Source: an uncultured Bacteroidales bacterium (GTDB taxonomy: Bacteria > Bacteroidota > Bacteroidia > Bacteroidales > UBA932). From it: 45,692 bases of DNA. Where the stretch lies: the NCBI GenBank assembly GCA_905233345.1, contig CAJODQ010000031.1, forward strand, positions 1 to 45,692. The letters run 5' to 3'. The position numbers and the translations under genes are program-made. A model generated the notes under the pieces. The model was not told the origin of the DNA, made no database searches, and saw only the letters and a list, made by a program, of their open reading frames with translations. Below, in pieces: positions 33,816 to 43,300 of the stretch; within the stretch, counting starts at the first letter, position 1; each line of letters opens with the position of its first letter.

Positions 33816-34868
33816 ATGGCCGTGCGCAACAAAAAGAACTATATCATCGACCTCGCCCAGTTGATCGCCTGGGTGGGGTTGCTGTTTTCACCAGCGCTGG
33901 TTGACCTGACGGTTACGGGCAAACTGCACTCTTTCGTCATCGTCTTCAAGGGAACCGCGTTTTTCGTGCTCCCGCTCTTCACCCTCTACGCCCTGAATTA
34001 TTATTACCTGGTTCCTTATTTTCTCCACAGGAAAGGGAAGGCCTGGTGGTTCTTTCTCATCAATGCCGTGATTCTCCTGGCCTGGAACCTGGTTCGTTTC
34101 ACCCGTCCCGTGAATTTTCCCCAGGAGGTCATCGACCAGTTCGGGCAGCATATCTGGGCCATGTACGTAGGCTCTATCCTTGCAGCGGTTTTCATGCAGG
34201 CGCTGGTCATTGCCATCGCCGTCGGCATCCGGCACATCATGCGCAGCAACGAGCAGAAGATGGATGCGGAGGAGCAGCAGCGCAAAAACACCGAGGCGGA
34301 GTTGGTCTGGCTCAAGAACCAGCTCAACCCGCATTTCCTCTTCAACACGCTCAACAACATCTCTTCGCTCACGCAGATCGACCCGGACCAGGCCCAGGAG
34401 CGCATCGGCCAGCTCAGCGACGCGCTTCGCTATGCGCTCTACGACAGCGAGGCGGGGAAAGTGCCGCTGGCGGGCGAAGTGGCCTTTATGGAGAATTACA
34501 TCGACCTGATGGCACTGCGCTGCAACGAGAAGACGCAGGTGCAGCGCTCGTTCGTGCTGCCCGATCATGAGGTGATGATTGCGCCGCTGCTTTTCATTTC
34601 GCTGATTGAGAATGCTTTCAAGCACGGGGTCAGCGCCCGCGTCGAGACGGTGGTGAAGATCGATCTCCATCCGGAAGGCGCCGATTTATGCTTTGTGTGC
34701 GAAAACTCGTTGTTGGAGAAGACGGCGGAGGACCGCAGCGGTTCGGGCATCGGCCTGGCCAATCTCAAACGCCGGCTGGAACTCATCTATCCCGGGAACT
34801 ATACGTATGAACAGCAGGCTTCCGGCGGAGTGTACCGGGCCGAAGTCCGCATTAATAATTTGTTGTAA
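33816..34868 (+). CDS. Sensor histidine kinase, LytS/YehU type (His_kinase family)
   Basis: 350 residues. Four predicted transmembrane helices (about residues 10-30, 45-65, 75-95, 115-140) anchor it in the inner membrane without a large sensor domain. The kinase core has L-N-P-H-F-L-F-N-T-L-N-N-I with phospho-accepting His173, and the ATP-binding N-box S-L-I-E-N-A-F-K-H-G and G-S-G-I-G-L-A-N-L. It should phosphorylate the LytTR regulator whose ATG overlaps its stop (TAATG at 34866-34870). The promoter lies so close that translation is probably leaderless. The stimulus is unknown; it may sense the membrane or a peptide. Confidence 0.92.
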   Translation: MAVRNKKNYIIDLAQLIAWVGLLFSPALVDLTVTGKLHSFVIVFKGTAFFVLPLFTLYALNYYYLVPYFLHRKGKAWWFFLINAVILLAWNLVRFTRPVNFPQEVIDQFGQHIWAMYVGSILAAVFMQALVIAIAVGIRHIMRSNEQKMDAEEQQRKNTEAELVWLKNQLNPHFLFNTLNNISSLTQIDPDQAQERIGQLSDALRYALYDSEAGKVPLAGEVAFMENYIDLMALRCNEKTQVQRSFVLPDHEVMIAPLLFISLIENAFKHGVSARVETVVKIDLHPEGADLCFVCENSLLEKTAEDRSGSGIGLANLKRRLELIYPGNYTYEQQASGGVYRAEVRINNLL

Positions 34869-35623
34869 TGGAGCCGCTGCGTTGTGTCATTGTCGACGAC
34901 GAGCCGCTGGCCGTCAAGATGCTGGAGAACTTTGTGGCCCGGACGCCCGCTCTTACGCTGGCCGCTTCCTTCACCGATCCGGTTGAGGCAATCTCCCGGC
35001 TGGCTGAATTGCAGCCCCATCTGTTGTTTCTCGATATCCAGATGCCCGATCTCGACGGACTCTCGCTCTCGCGCATGGTTCCTGCGCAGACGCGCATCAT
35101 CTTTACGACCGCATTCAAGCAATACGCTTTCGAGAGTTATGAGGTCTCGGCGCTTGATTTCCTGCTCAAGCCCATTCGCTACCAGAAATTCCTGGAGGCC
35201 GTCGGCAAGGCGCAGCAGTGGTTCTCGCTGATGGAAGGGCAGCAGGCGACAGCTACGACGGCGGCGACGGTGGCTGCCGGGTCCTCTCCCGATCGTCAAT
35301 CTTTCTTCGTGAAGGTCGACGGGAAGATGCGGAAAGTCGACATCGCGGATATCCGCTACGTGGAAGGAATGAAAGACTATGTGCTGCTGCACCTGGCTTC
35401 GGAGCCGCAGGCGCTCGTGACCCACAATACGATGAAATCGATGGAAGACCAGCTGCCGGCTGACCGTTTCATGCGGGTCCACCGTTCCTTCATCGTCGCT
35501 CTCGACAAGATCGATTCCGTCACCCGCGACGGTGACATCCTCATCGCCGGCCGCCTCATCCCCGTCACTGACACCTACCGCCCCGCCTTCGACGCCTACC
35601 TCCAAAAACACAGCCTGCGATAA
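34868..35623 (+). CDS. LytTR-family response regulator
   Basis: 251 residues. The receiver domain (1-120) has the acidic pair D-D-E at the start, the phospho-acceptor Asp56 in F-L-D-I-Q-M-P-D and the conserved K in L-L-K-P-I. After a T/A-rich linker (about 121-145), a LytTR DNA-binding domain follows (F-V-K-V-D-G-K-M, I-R-Y-V-E-G-M-K-D-Y, F-M-R-V-H-R-S-F-I-V). Typical LytTR regulators bind pairs of imperfect 9-bp repeats near promoters. Translationally coupled to the upstream kinase. The target genes are not evident; the receptor just upstream is one candidate. Confidence 0.95.
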   Translation: MEPLRCVIVDDEPLAVKMLENFVARTPALTLAASFTDPVEAISRLAELQPHLLFLDIQMPDLDGLSLSRMVPAQTRIIFTTAFKQYAFESYEVSALDFLLKPIRYQKFLEAVGKAQQWFSLMEGQQATATTAATVAAGSSPDRQSFFVKVDGKMRKVDIADIRYVEGMKDYVLLHLASEPQALVTHNTMKSMEDQLPADRFMRVHRSFIVALDKIDSVTRDGDILIAGRLIPVTDTYRPAFDAYLQKHSLR

Positions 35624-35660
35624 TCGACAGGCTGATTCATAATATTTTCATTTCTTTTAC

Positions 35661-35696
35661 GCGACACAGACAGTTGTGCCGTCTCGTCTGTGTCGC
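35661..35696. repeat. Dispersed intergenic palindrome, copy C
   Basis: Perfect 11-bp inverted repeat GCGACACAGAC (35661-35671) and complement (35686-35696) with a 14-base loop, the same geometry and arms as copy A. It lies 38 bases after the LytTR gene and is preceded by an ATTTCTTTT stretch as in A. The rest of this 405-base gap holds further small hairpins (CGCGCG pair near 35780; CCGGGG/CCCCGG near 35797-35813; GGCGGC/GCCGCC near 35818-35833), the tRNA-His terminator and the tRNA. The segment CGAACGCGCGAGG near 35777-35790 recurs beside copy D. Confidence 0.85.
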
Positions 35697-35834
35697 TCGG
35701 AGGGGGGCGCTGCAGTCTACGGTTAACATCTGTTCCCCCGGTTTTGACGTTGATCCCGCAAAAGCGAAGCGTCGCGCGAACGCGCGAGGTGTCCGGGGAT
35801 GTGCCCCGGTAAACATAGGCGGCTTCAGCCGCCA

Positions 35835-35900
35835 AGTCCCATCATCCACCCACAAAAAAAAGCTCCTCGATCGAGGAGCTTTGGGGTGGATGATGGGACT
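35835..35900. repeat. Inverted copy of the tRNA-His 3' end flanking its terminator
   Basis: 35835-35851 is the exact reverse complement of 35884-35900 (17 of 17). The right arm covers the tRNA-His 3' end (T-stem 3' strand, acceptor, discriminator and one base of CCA). The left arm lies beyond the terminator. Same layout as at tRNA-Arg. Confidence 0.9.
35854..35880 (-). terminator. Intrinsic terminator of tRNA-His
   Basis: A 20-base perfect palindrome (AGCTCCTCGA and its complement, 35861-35880) followed on the minus strand by a run of seven T (35860-35854). Strong. Confidence 0.92.
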
Positions 35901-35957
35901 CGAACCCACGACACTCGGAACCACAATCCGATGCTCTACCAGCTGAACTACATCCAC
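35882..35957 (-). tRNA. tRNA-His (anticodon GTG)
   Basis: Acceptor GTGGATG pairs with CATCCAC, with discriminator C and an encoded CCA (35882-35884). The base before the 5' end is G (35958), the extra G-1 expected for tRNA-His. Anticodon arm TCGGA-TTGTGGT-TCCGA gives anticodon GTG. The T-arm has GGTTCGAGTCC. Followed by a strong terminator and an inverted copy of its own 3' end. Confidence 0.96.
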
Positions 35958-36028
35958 CATCAATGGGACTGCAAAGGTAGTATTTTTTCGATGAAATATC
36001 CAAATAAAAAATAATTGCAGTTCGACAA

Positions 36029-37864
36029 TTAAAATTTCCAGCTGAAGCCGAGGAGGATGAGGCGGCGATTGTGGAGGGTTTTCTCCGTCCACGCTTCCTT
36101 CTGGTTTTCAGAAATATATTCCGCCTCGACAGGCATGTCAAGCAGATCGCGTCCCTCCAGGGAAATGATGAAGTGCTTGAATTCTTTCTGCGCCTTGGTG
36201 TTCAGCACGCAGTATTGCTTAAACAAGGCGAAAAAGGTGGCCACGGCGCTCTGGTACTTGATGTTGGTCGAAAGGGTCCAGCCTTTCGGCAGGTGGCCCG
36301 TGACGTCAGCTGTCAGGCGCCAGTCGTTCGATTTCTTGACTTTGTCGTTGTCGCGCCAGGTCCGGATGGTGTGGTTGTATTCCACGCCCAGATTGGCTGT
36401 GATCATCTTTCCGCGCCAGCCCACCTTCGGTGAGATATTAAAGGTACGGCTGTCGGCGCCGTTCAACCAGGTAAAGACCTTGTAACTCCGGTTGTCGATC
36501 TCCTCCTTGAACCAGGTCTGCTCGATCTCGTCGAGGCGCCGCAGATAGGAGAACGAACTGCTTGCGACGAAGCGCTTGTAGGTGAAGTCATAACTCAGCT
36601 TGTTCGTTCGCGTGCGGGTGGAACGGAGCGACTCGGATCCCCGGTACAGCTGTTCGATGTATCCGCCGCTGCGGTCGAACCAGCAGACTTGCAGATAGGT
36701 CGGATGTTTGAGGGTGATTTCGTTGGAGAGCGTGAGATGATGACGCGGATTGATTTTCCATTCGATGCGACCGTTCCCCACAGGATGGGGATCCTGCCAT
36801 TTAAACTGTTGGGTATGGGTCGAATCCGTCAGCCTGCGTGCATAGAGCGACAGCGCATAGTCGACATGGACGCGGAACTTCTTCCAGGAGAGGTCAGCCA
36901 CCAGATAGGGCTGAAAATCGAGGGAGGCGAAATGGAACCACTCCCGGATCTGCGTGGAGTCGCGCCATACGAGTTCTTCGGCGGTCGTCTTTTCCACGTC
37001 CAGGGTAGCGCCGCTGTTGTCATGCAGGGACTTGATGCCCGTAAATCGCAGGCCGGGGTTGACCATCAGCCGCGCTGGACGACCTCTCAGCAGGGAATCG
37101 CGATAATGGAGGATTCCTTTGAAGGTGGAGATCCGCGCGTGCGGCGTGATCTTGTAGCAGGTGAGCCATACTTCCTCTTCCTCGCCTTCGCCAGGCTGCG
37201 TGCCTAATGTCGTATACACGGTCTCCTGCTTCTTGTCATTCATGTCGAACGAAAACTCGCTGGTCAGGATGCGACGGGGAAGTCCCAGTTCATGGGTGGT
37301 ACGAAAGCCGGTGGCGGCGGTATGCTCCCAGGTGACGGGGGCCTCCTGTGACAAGCTCTCTTTCAACGATTTCCAACCGGCCCTGTAGGTCAGGTTTTCG
37401 CTCGTATGATATTTCAGGTTGTATTTGGCCCAGAACGAAATGTGGTGTCCCGGAGCAGGCCGCCACATGATATCCGAACGATACTGCGCACTGACGGGCA
37501 GTTCCTCATTCATCTTCACGATGGCGTTCATGTCTATTCTGTCGAGAATATCGTCCGAATGGGCTTTGTCATCGATTGCAGAAACAGTGATATGGTAGTT
37601 GTCAGTCGACTTGTTCTCCACTTTTCCCTCCAGCAGGGAAGTCCACTGGAAGTTGGGGGCGTTGTAATTGACCCGCAGGGTGCTCTGCCCCAGCTCGTGT
37701 AGAATGAACTTCGGTAATCCTTCCTCTTCGAAGAGTTCTCCCCGCAAGCTTTTCACGGCACCGAACCCGCCCGTCACATTGACACTCCCCGACCACTACG
37801 CCCGCAGGACGGGCGTAGAGAGCAGCGTCAGCAGCAAAACGAGGGACAGGCGGAAGTATCTCAT
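36029..37864 (-). pseudogene. Outer-membrane beta-barrel protein with in-frame amber stop after the signal peptide
   Basis: From ATG 37864 the frame encodes a clean signal peptide of 22 residues (M-R-Y-F-R-L-S-L-V..P-V-L-R-A), then TAG (37796-37798), then continues in the same frame for 582+ residues to a C-terminal L-G-F-S-W-K-F. The residues after the stop, W-S-G-S-V-N-V-T-G-G-F-G, look like a mature N-terminus; a CAG-to-TAG change would explain the stop (A-Q-W cleavage context). The body is rich in amphipathic beta strands and ends in F, as outer-membrane barrels do; I see no TonB plug. The first internal start (GTG 37777) would give a protein without a signal. The function is unknown. A perfect promoter box precedes it. 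Confidence 0.82.
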
Positions 37865-37870
37865 ATTTTA

Positions 37871-37878
37871 CAAAGTTA
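37871..37878 (-). promoter_or_regulatory. Promoter -7 box of the barrel gene
   Basis: TAACTTTG on the minus strand matches TAnnTTTG and ends six bases before ATG 37864. It supports 37864 as the true start and another leaderless or near-leaderless mRNA. Confidence 0.65.
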
Positions 37879-37934
37879 AGAAAAAAGTGACGAAATGTGA
37901 AGCCGGCTGTCAGAATGATAATCTCATTTCCTCT

Positions 37935-37974
37935 GCGCGAAACAGACGGTTGATCTGTCTCGTCTGTGTCGCGC
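37935..37974. repeat. Dispersed intergenic palindrome, copy D
   Basis: GCGCGAAACAGACG (37935-37948) pairs with 37961-37974 over 14 positions with one mismatch and a 12-base loop. The same GACACAGAC-type arm and a preceding ATTTCCTC stretch link it to copies A and C. It lies between the pbpC stop and the promoter of the barrel gene. CGAACGCGCGAGG at about 37990-38002 is shared with the flank of copy C. Confidence 0.8.
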
Positions 37975-38013
37975 AAAGGGGGACGCCGCTCGAACGCGCG
38001 AGGAGCCCGGAGA

Positions 38014-40290
38014 TTACATCGCGGTGAAGCGGACGGCGGCGGAATGGCCGTTCGCATCGAGGACGGTCAGGACGTGGGGACCGGGGGCGGGGACGACTTT
38101 GAGCTTGTGTTCGCCGTGGGCGGTCTCGCCCAGATAGTCGCCGTCGAGGTGCCAGTAAAGCGTGGCCTGCGGATCGCTGTGCGCCGCCGAAAATACCACG
38201 CCCTGGCTGCGTGCGTCGAGCGCCACAGGCGCGGCCACCGTCATGCCATCCTGCGGATAGATGATCTCCACTGCGCCGGACGAACGGAAGCCCGCATAGT
38301 CCGGATGGAAAGGCGGCAGCGGACGATAGTCACTGTGTGTCCGCATGTAGTACCACTCCTGCGCCGGGGGCAGCACGAAACGGGATACATGCTGGATATC
38401 GGCCACTGGCCAGCAGTCGCTGTTGACCTGCCAGCGCTCGTCGGGACTCAGATGTACCAGCCGGTGGTAGCGGCAGGGATCCGGACGCTGCGGCGCCCGC
38501 GGTGCCCATTCCGGAACCACCCCGTCGACTTCGCAAAGGTCTGTCGCCGGATGTCCGCTCAGACGGCAGCAGACCACCTCCTCCAGCTCGTCGGAAGGCC
38601 GCTCGAACCAGCGCGTGGACGGCAACAGGCTGAACAGGTCGAAGAGCACGGGCGCCGCGTAGCCCACGCCCGTGAGCAGCGGCCGTCCTTCGCCATTGCA
38701 GTTGCCCACCCAGACGGCCACGACATAGTCGGGCGTCGCGCCCACGGCCCAGGCATCGCGGTTGCCGTAGCTCGTGCCCGTTTTCCAGGCCACCGTCCGG
38801 CTCGAGTGGAAACTGTGCCAGTCGCCTTCCTCCTCCGGCCGGCTCACCTCCGTCAGCACGTCGAAAGTGCACCAGACAGCGCCCCGCGAGAGCGGCGAAC
38901 GGCTTTCTTCGCCGTTGAGGCGGCGTGCCATGCCCGCGTAGGCGTGGGCCAGGTCGCCGAGCTTGATCTCCGCACCACCCAGGATGAGCGAAAGCCCGTA
39001 GGTGTCGGCTCCGCGTGTGATGGTGGTGAATCCTGCGCGCTGCAGCAGATCGATGAACTTTTCCACCCCGTATTCGTAAAGCATCCGCACCGACGGCACG
39101 TTGAGCGAGCGGCGGATCACGTCGCGCGCCGGCACCGCCCCGTCGAACGTGTGGTTGAAGTTGTTGGGCGTGAAGTCTTTGTAGTGGAAAGGAATGTCGG
39201 AGATGAGCATCCCGGGCAGGATCTGCCCCTCGTCGAGCATGGCGCCGTAGAGCAGGGGCTTGAGCGTGCTGCCGCTGCTGCGGGGCGCCTGCACCACGTC
39301 GACGTTGTCGCCATGGGCGCGCGATGCGTGCCCGGCGTTACCTATATATACAACGGGCTCGCCTGTGTGGACATCCAGAACCACGGCCGCCAGGTTGTGC
39401 ACTTCGTTGGTGGCGAAGACTTCATGGTGACGCCGTACGATGGCCTCGGCGCGCTGCTGCAATGCGTAGTCGATCTGGCTCCGGTACAGGCGGTCGCCTT
39501 GCTGCTTGCGCAGGGTCTCAAGATAGTGGTAAGCGATTTCAGGCAGGGGATGCGGCTTGTCGGGCAGTGGCTCGTCCTTGGCCAGTTCGCAGGCCAGCGC
39601 ATCGAGCTCGCCGGCTGCACAGAGCTTGTCGAGCAGAAAGTTGCGCTTGGCCAGCAGCGCGTCGCGGCGGCTGCCCGGGTGGATGAGGGCCGGGGCGTTG
39701 GGGAGCACGGCCAGGGTGGCGCTCTCCGCCCAGGAGAGTTCATCGGCGGGTCGGCCGAAATAGCGCCAGGCCGCCGCTTCAATACCCACCACGTTGCCAC
39801 CGAAGGGCGCATGGGCCGCGTAGAGTGCAAGGATCTCGTCTTTGCTCAGATAGGCCTCGAGCCGCAGTGCGAGCAGGGCCTCCCACACTTTTTCGCGCAG
39901 GGTCCGGGGCTGGTCGCCCCGGCTCAGGCGGATGGTCTGCATGGTGAGGGTGCTGGCGCCGCTGCGGACCTCGCCGCTGCGGGCGTTGAGGCGCAGGGCA
40001 CGGGCCACGGCCAGCGGATCGATGCCGGGATGGCGGTAGAAACGCTTGTCTTCGAACGCGACGATGGCCTTGGCAAATTTCTCAGGCACGGTGTCGGCGG
40101 CAGGGAAGCGCCACTGCCCGTCGGCGGCGATGCGGGCACCCAGCAGGTGTCCGTCGCTGCTCTCCAGCACCGCGCAGACCGGATCGTCGAAAAGCCGGCC
40201 CGGACGCAGCGCCAGTGCCACGAGTGTCAGCACTGCCACGATCCCGGCCAACAGCAGCAGATTCTTTTTATTCTTGCGAAGCCAATCCAA
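38014..40290 (-). CDS. pbpC: Penicillin-binding protein 1C (bifunctional glycosyltransferase/transpeptidase)
   Basis: 758 residues from TTG 40290 (W-L-R-K-N-K-K-N then a membrane helix). No ATG lies near; an AGGG sits about 10 bases before this TTG, and the frame further upstream runs back into the divergent gene, so a TTG start is the best choice. GT51 transglycosylase domain: E-D-K-R-F-Y-R-H-P-G with catalytic Glu80, then Q-T-I-R-L-S-R. Transpeptidase: S-T-L-K (Ser341, Lys344), S-L-N and K-T-G-T (Lys503). A C-terminal BiPBP_C beta domain ends the protein. PBP1C commonly pairs with a bacterial alpha-2-macroglobulin, which is the divergent neighbour here. Role: peptidoglycan synthesis in the periplasm. 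Confidence 0.92.
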   Translation of the reverse strand: MDWLRKNKKNLLLLAGIVAVLTLVALALRPGRLFDDPVCAVLESSDGHLLGARIAADGQWRFPAADTVPEKFAKAIVAFEDKRFYRHPGIDPLAVARALRLNARSGEVRSGASTLTMQTIRLSRGDQPRTLREKVWEALLALRLEAYLSKDEILALYAAHAPFGGNVVGIEAAAWRYFGRPADELSWAESATLAVLPNAPALIHPGSRRDALLAKRNFLLDKLCAAGELDALACELAKDEPLPDKPHPLPEIAYHYLETLRKQQGDRLYRSQIDYALQQRAEAIVRRHHEVFATNEVHNLAAVVLDVHTGEPVVYIGNAGHASRAHGDNVDVVQAPRSSGSTLKPLLYGAMLDEGQILPGMLISDIPFHYKDFTPNNFNHTFDGAVPARDVIRRSLNVPSVRMLYEYGVEKFIDLLQRAGFTTITRGADTYGLSLILGGAEIKLGDLAHAYAGMARRLNGEESRSPLSRGAVWCTFDVLTEVSRPEEEGDWHSFHSSRTVAWKTGTSYGNRDAWAVGATPDYVVAVWVGNCNGEGRPLLTGVGYAAPVLFDLFSLLPSTRWFERPSDELEEVVCCRLSGHPATDLCEVDGVVPEWAPRAPQRPDPCRYHRLVHLSPDERWQVNSDCWPVADIQHVSRFVLPPAQEWYYMRTHSDYRPLPPFHPDYAGFRSSGAVEIIYPQDGMTVAAPVALDARSQGVVFSAAHSDPQATLYWHLDGDYLGETAHGEHKLKVVPAPGPHVLTVLDANGHSAAVRFTAM

Positions 40291-40302
40291 ACAATTATTC
40301 CC

Positions 40303-40328
40303 TATCTTTGCATGAAAGAGCAAAATTA
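40303..40328. promoter_or_regulatory. Face-to-face promoters of pbpC and the alpha-2-macroglobulin gene
   Basis: Plus strand: TATCTTTG at 40303-40310, serving the alpha-2-macroglobulin gene (ATG 40351). Minus strand: TAATTTTG at 40328-40321, serving pbpC (TTG 40290). Predicted start sites fall near 40315 on both strands, so the two polymerases would face each other and the mRNA 5' ends would overlap or touch. Confidence 0.55.
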
Positions 40329-40350
40329 GGCAAAAATTCACTTGAACGAT

Positions 40351-43300
40351 ATGAAAAAGATCACCTTTGCCATGATCCTGGTGCTCGCCCTCTTCGGCCT
40401 CTGCGCATGCGGCGGCGGAAACGGCAGTGCCCCTGAGAGCGTAGCCGACTACTCCCGGGAAATCCGGGTGGACGACCCGCTGACTGTACGTCTCTTCGAC
40501 TCTTTCAGCCTGAAAGACAACGACCTGACGGTGGCTGCGGCCAAGAAGGCCATCTCTGTGTCTCCGAAAATCGATTTCGATGTCCAGATCGTCGATCCGC
40601 AGACGCTCTGCATCGTGCCGAATCAGCCCCTCGAGTTCAACACCGAGTATAAGGTGACGGCCGACTTCGGCGCCATCGCCGGCAATTCGCAAGGCAAGAA
40701 GACCTACACGGTCAAGACCCTCGCCCCGGTGCTGCTGTTCGACTACAGCAAGTTGACCGGCTACCCGGGCGTCGACGACCGCTATCATATCGACCTCGTC
40801 GTGACCTCGCCCGAGGTGCTCGACGACAAATACCTGGAGAGCGGCTTCTCCGTGAAAGGTGCCGATGCCCAAGTGACCTGGGTGCATGCCGAAGACGGCC
40901 ACACCCACACCGTGACGGTGGGCAACATCCCGGCCGGGGATAAGAAAAACATGGTGGAACTGGTCCACAACTGGCCCCGCTACGCCGCAGAAGGCTCCCG
41001 TCGCTACGAAGTGCCCGTCAAGGGACAGTTCAACGTAGTGGATTGCGAGATCAAGACCGATCCCTACAGCTTCGAAGTTGCCTTTTCCGCAGCCCTCGAT
41101 CCCAAACAGGATTTCAAGAGCCTGGTGTCGATGCCGGGTGCCGGGCGCCTCTCCTTCATCGTCAACGAAAATGTGCTGAAGATCTCTCCGGCCGTGAAGG
41201 CGGAAGACAAGCAGTTCATCTCCATCAGCAAAGCTATCCGCAGCGCCAAGGGCCAGAAACTCGAAGCGGACTTCGACCGCTGGTTTGCGGTACCCTCCGG
41301 CGAGCCCATGGTCAAGTTCCTGTCGCGCGGTTCCGTGCTCCCTTCCTCGGGCGGCATGAACCTCCCTTTCCAGGCCATCAACTATGCGAAGCTGCGTGTG
41401 CGCGTGAAACGCATCTATGAAAACAATGTGCTGCAGTTCCTCCAGGAGAACCGTCTCGGCGAGACCTACTGCTACACGGGCAACGTGGCCCGCGTGGTGC
41501 TCGACACCACCCTTACGCTGGGCGAGACCAATTCCGCGAAACTGCGCAACCTTAATACCTACGGCCTGAACGTGGCCGACCTGGTGAACGTCCAGCGCGG
41601 TGCCATCTACCGCATCGAGATCCGCGGCGTCGAGCCGCTGGCTGAGTTCCAGGACGACCATTATGAGAGCGACTATTACTTCGGCAGTTACAGCGACTAC
41701 GAGAACCGCGTGCGCAACCTGCTGGTCTCCGACCTCTCGGTCATTGCCAAGGGATCCGAGAAAGGGGAGTACACGGTGTTCGTGACCGACATCATCTCGG
41801 CCCAGCCCGTGAGCGGCGCCAAAGTGACACTCTACAACTCCGTGAACCAGGCGATCGCCGAAGGAACCACCGGTTCCGGCGGCCGCTTCTCCTGCACGGT
41901 GAAAGACGACGAGGCCCGCACGGCTGTCATCAGCAAGGGCGAAGACAAGAGCTACCTCTCCATGAGCAGCGGCGCAGCCATCTCGATGAGCAGCTTCGAG
42001 GTGGACGGCAACGCGTCGCGCCAGGGCCAGAAAGGCTTCATCTTCGGCGAGCGCGGCGTCTGGCGTCCGGGCGAAGACATCCACCTGACCTTCATCTCCA
42101 TGCTTGACGACGGTGTCCTGCCCGCCGGGCACCCGGTAACGGCCACCCTGAGCAACCCGCAGGGCCAGGTCATCGCCACGCAAGTCAACAACAACGGTTT
42201 CGACGGCATGTACGCCTTCTGCTTCACCACCTCGCCCGACGCCCCGACCGGCAACTGGGAAGTGGCGGTGACGGCCGGTGGCCAGACCTGGTACAAGACC
42301 GTGAAGATCGAGACGGTCAAGCCCAACAACATCGTCATCGACCTGCAGCTCAACGACAAGCCGGCGGTTCCGGCCAGCAACATCCAGGGCGACATCTTCG
42401 CCCGCTGGCTGGTGGGCAATCCTGCCAAGGACCTGGAAACCCGGGTCGAGATGAGCCTGACCCGTGGCCGTACCGCTTTCGACAAATACAAGAACTACGT
42501 GTTCGAAGACCGTTCGCGCAGCTTCTACTCCCAGGAGTATGACCTGTTCAAGGGCAAGACCGACGCCAACGGCCATGTGACGTTCCGCGTCGCCGCCGCC
42601 GTTTCGAGCAACGAAGTGCCCGGCATGCTGACGGCCCAGTTCACGACCCGCGTCTTCGAGAAGAGCGGTGATTTCAGTGTGGACCGTTATACCACGACCC
42701 TCTCGCCGTACAACACCTACATTGGCCTGAACGTGCCGACACAGGAGAGCGAATGGGGCGAGGACTTCCTCGACAAGTCCCGCAGCCAGACCTTCAAGCT
42801 GGTCGCCGTGGACTACAAAGGCAACCCGGTGCAGCAGAGCATGAAGGTGAACGTGGAAGTCTACAAGATGGGCTGGAGCTGGTGGTGGAGTTCCTCCGAC
42901 GGCCTGGCCTCCTATGCGAAAGATTCTTACAATGCGCCGTACAAGGAAATGAGCGTGACCCTGACGGGCGGTTCCGGCGAGTTCCAGATGGACTTCTCGA
43001 AAGAGGAGAGCGGCTTCTGGTTCTTCCGCGTCGTCGACCCGAAGGGCGGACATGCCACCTCTTCCGTGGTGATGGTGCGTGAATCCTATGAGACGGCCGG
43101 CGAAGGCAGCTCCGACGCCGCCATCCGCCTGCCGATGAGCCTCAATAAAGACAAATTCATTGTGGGTGAGACGGCCCAGCTGGTGATTCCTTCGACGAGC
43201 GGCGCCCGTGCCCTGGTCTCCATTGAGAAGGGCGAGCGCGTGCTCAAGTCGTTCTGGGTCGACTGCAAGGGCGAAAAGACCGAGATTGCGATCCCGATCG

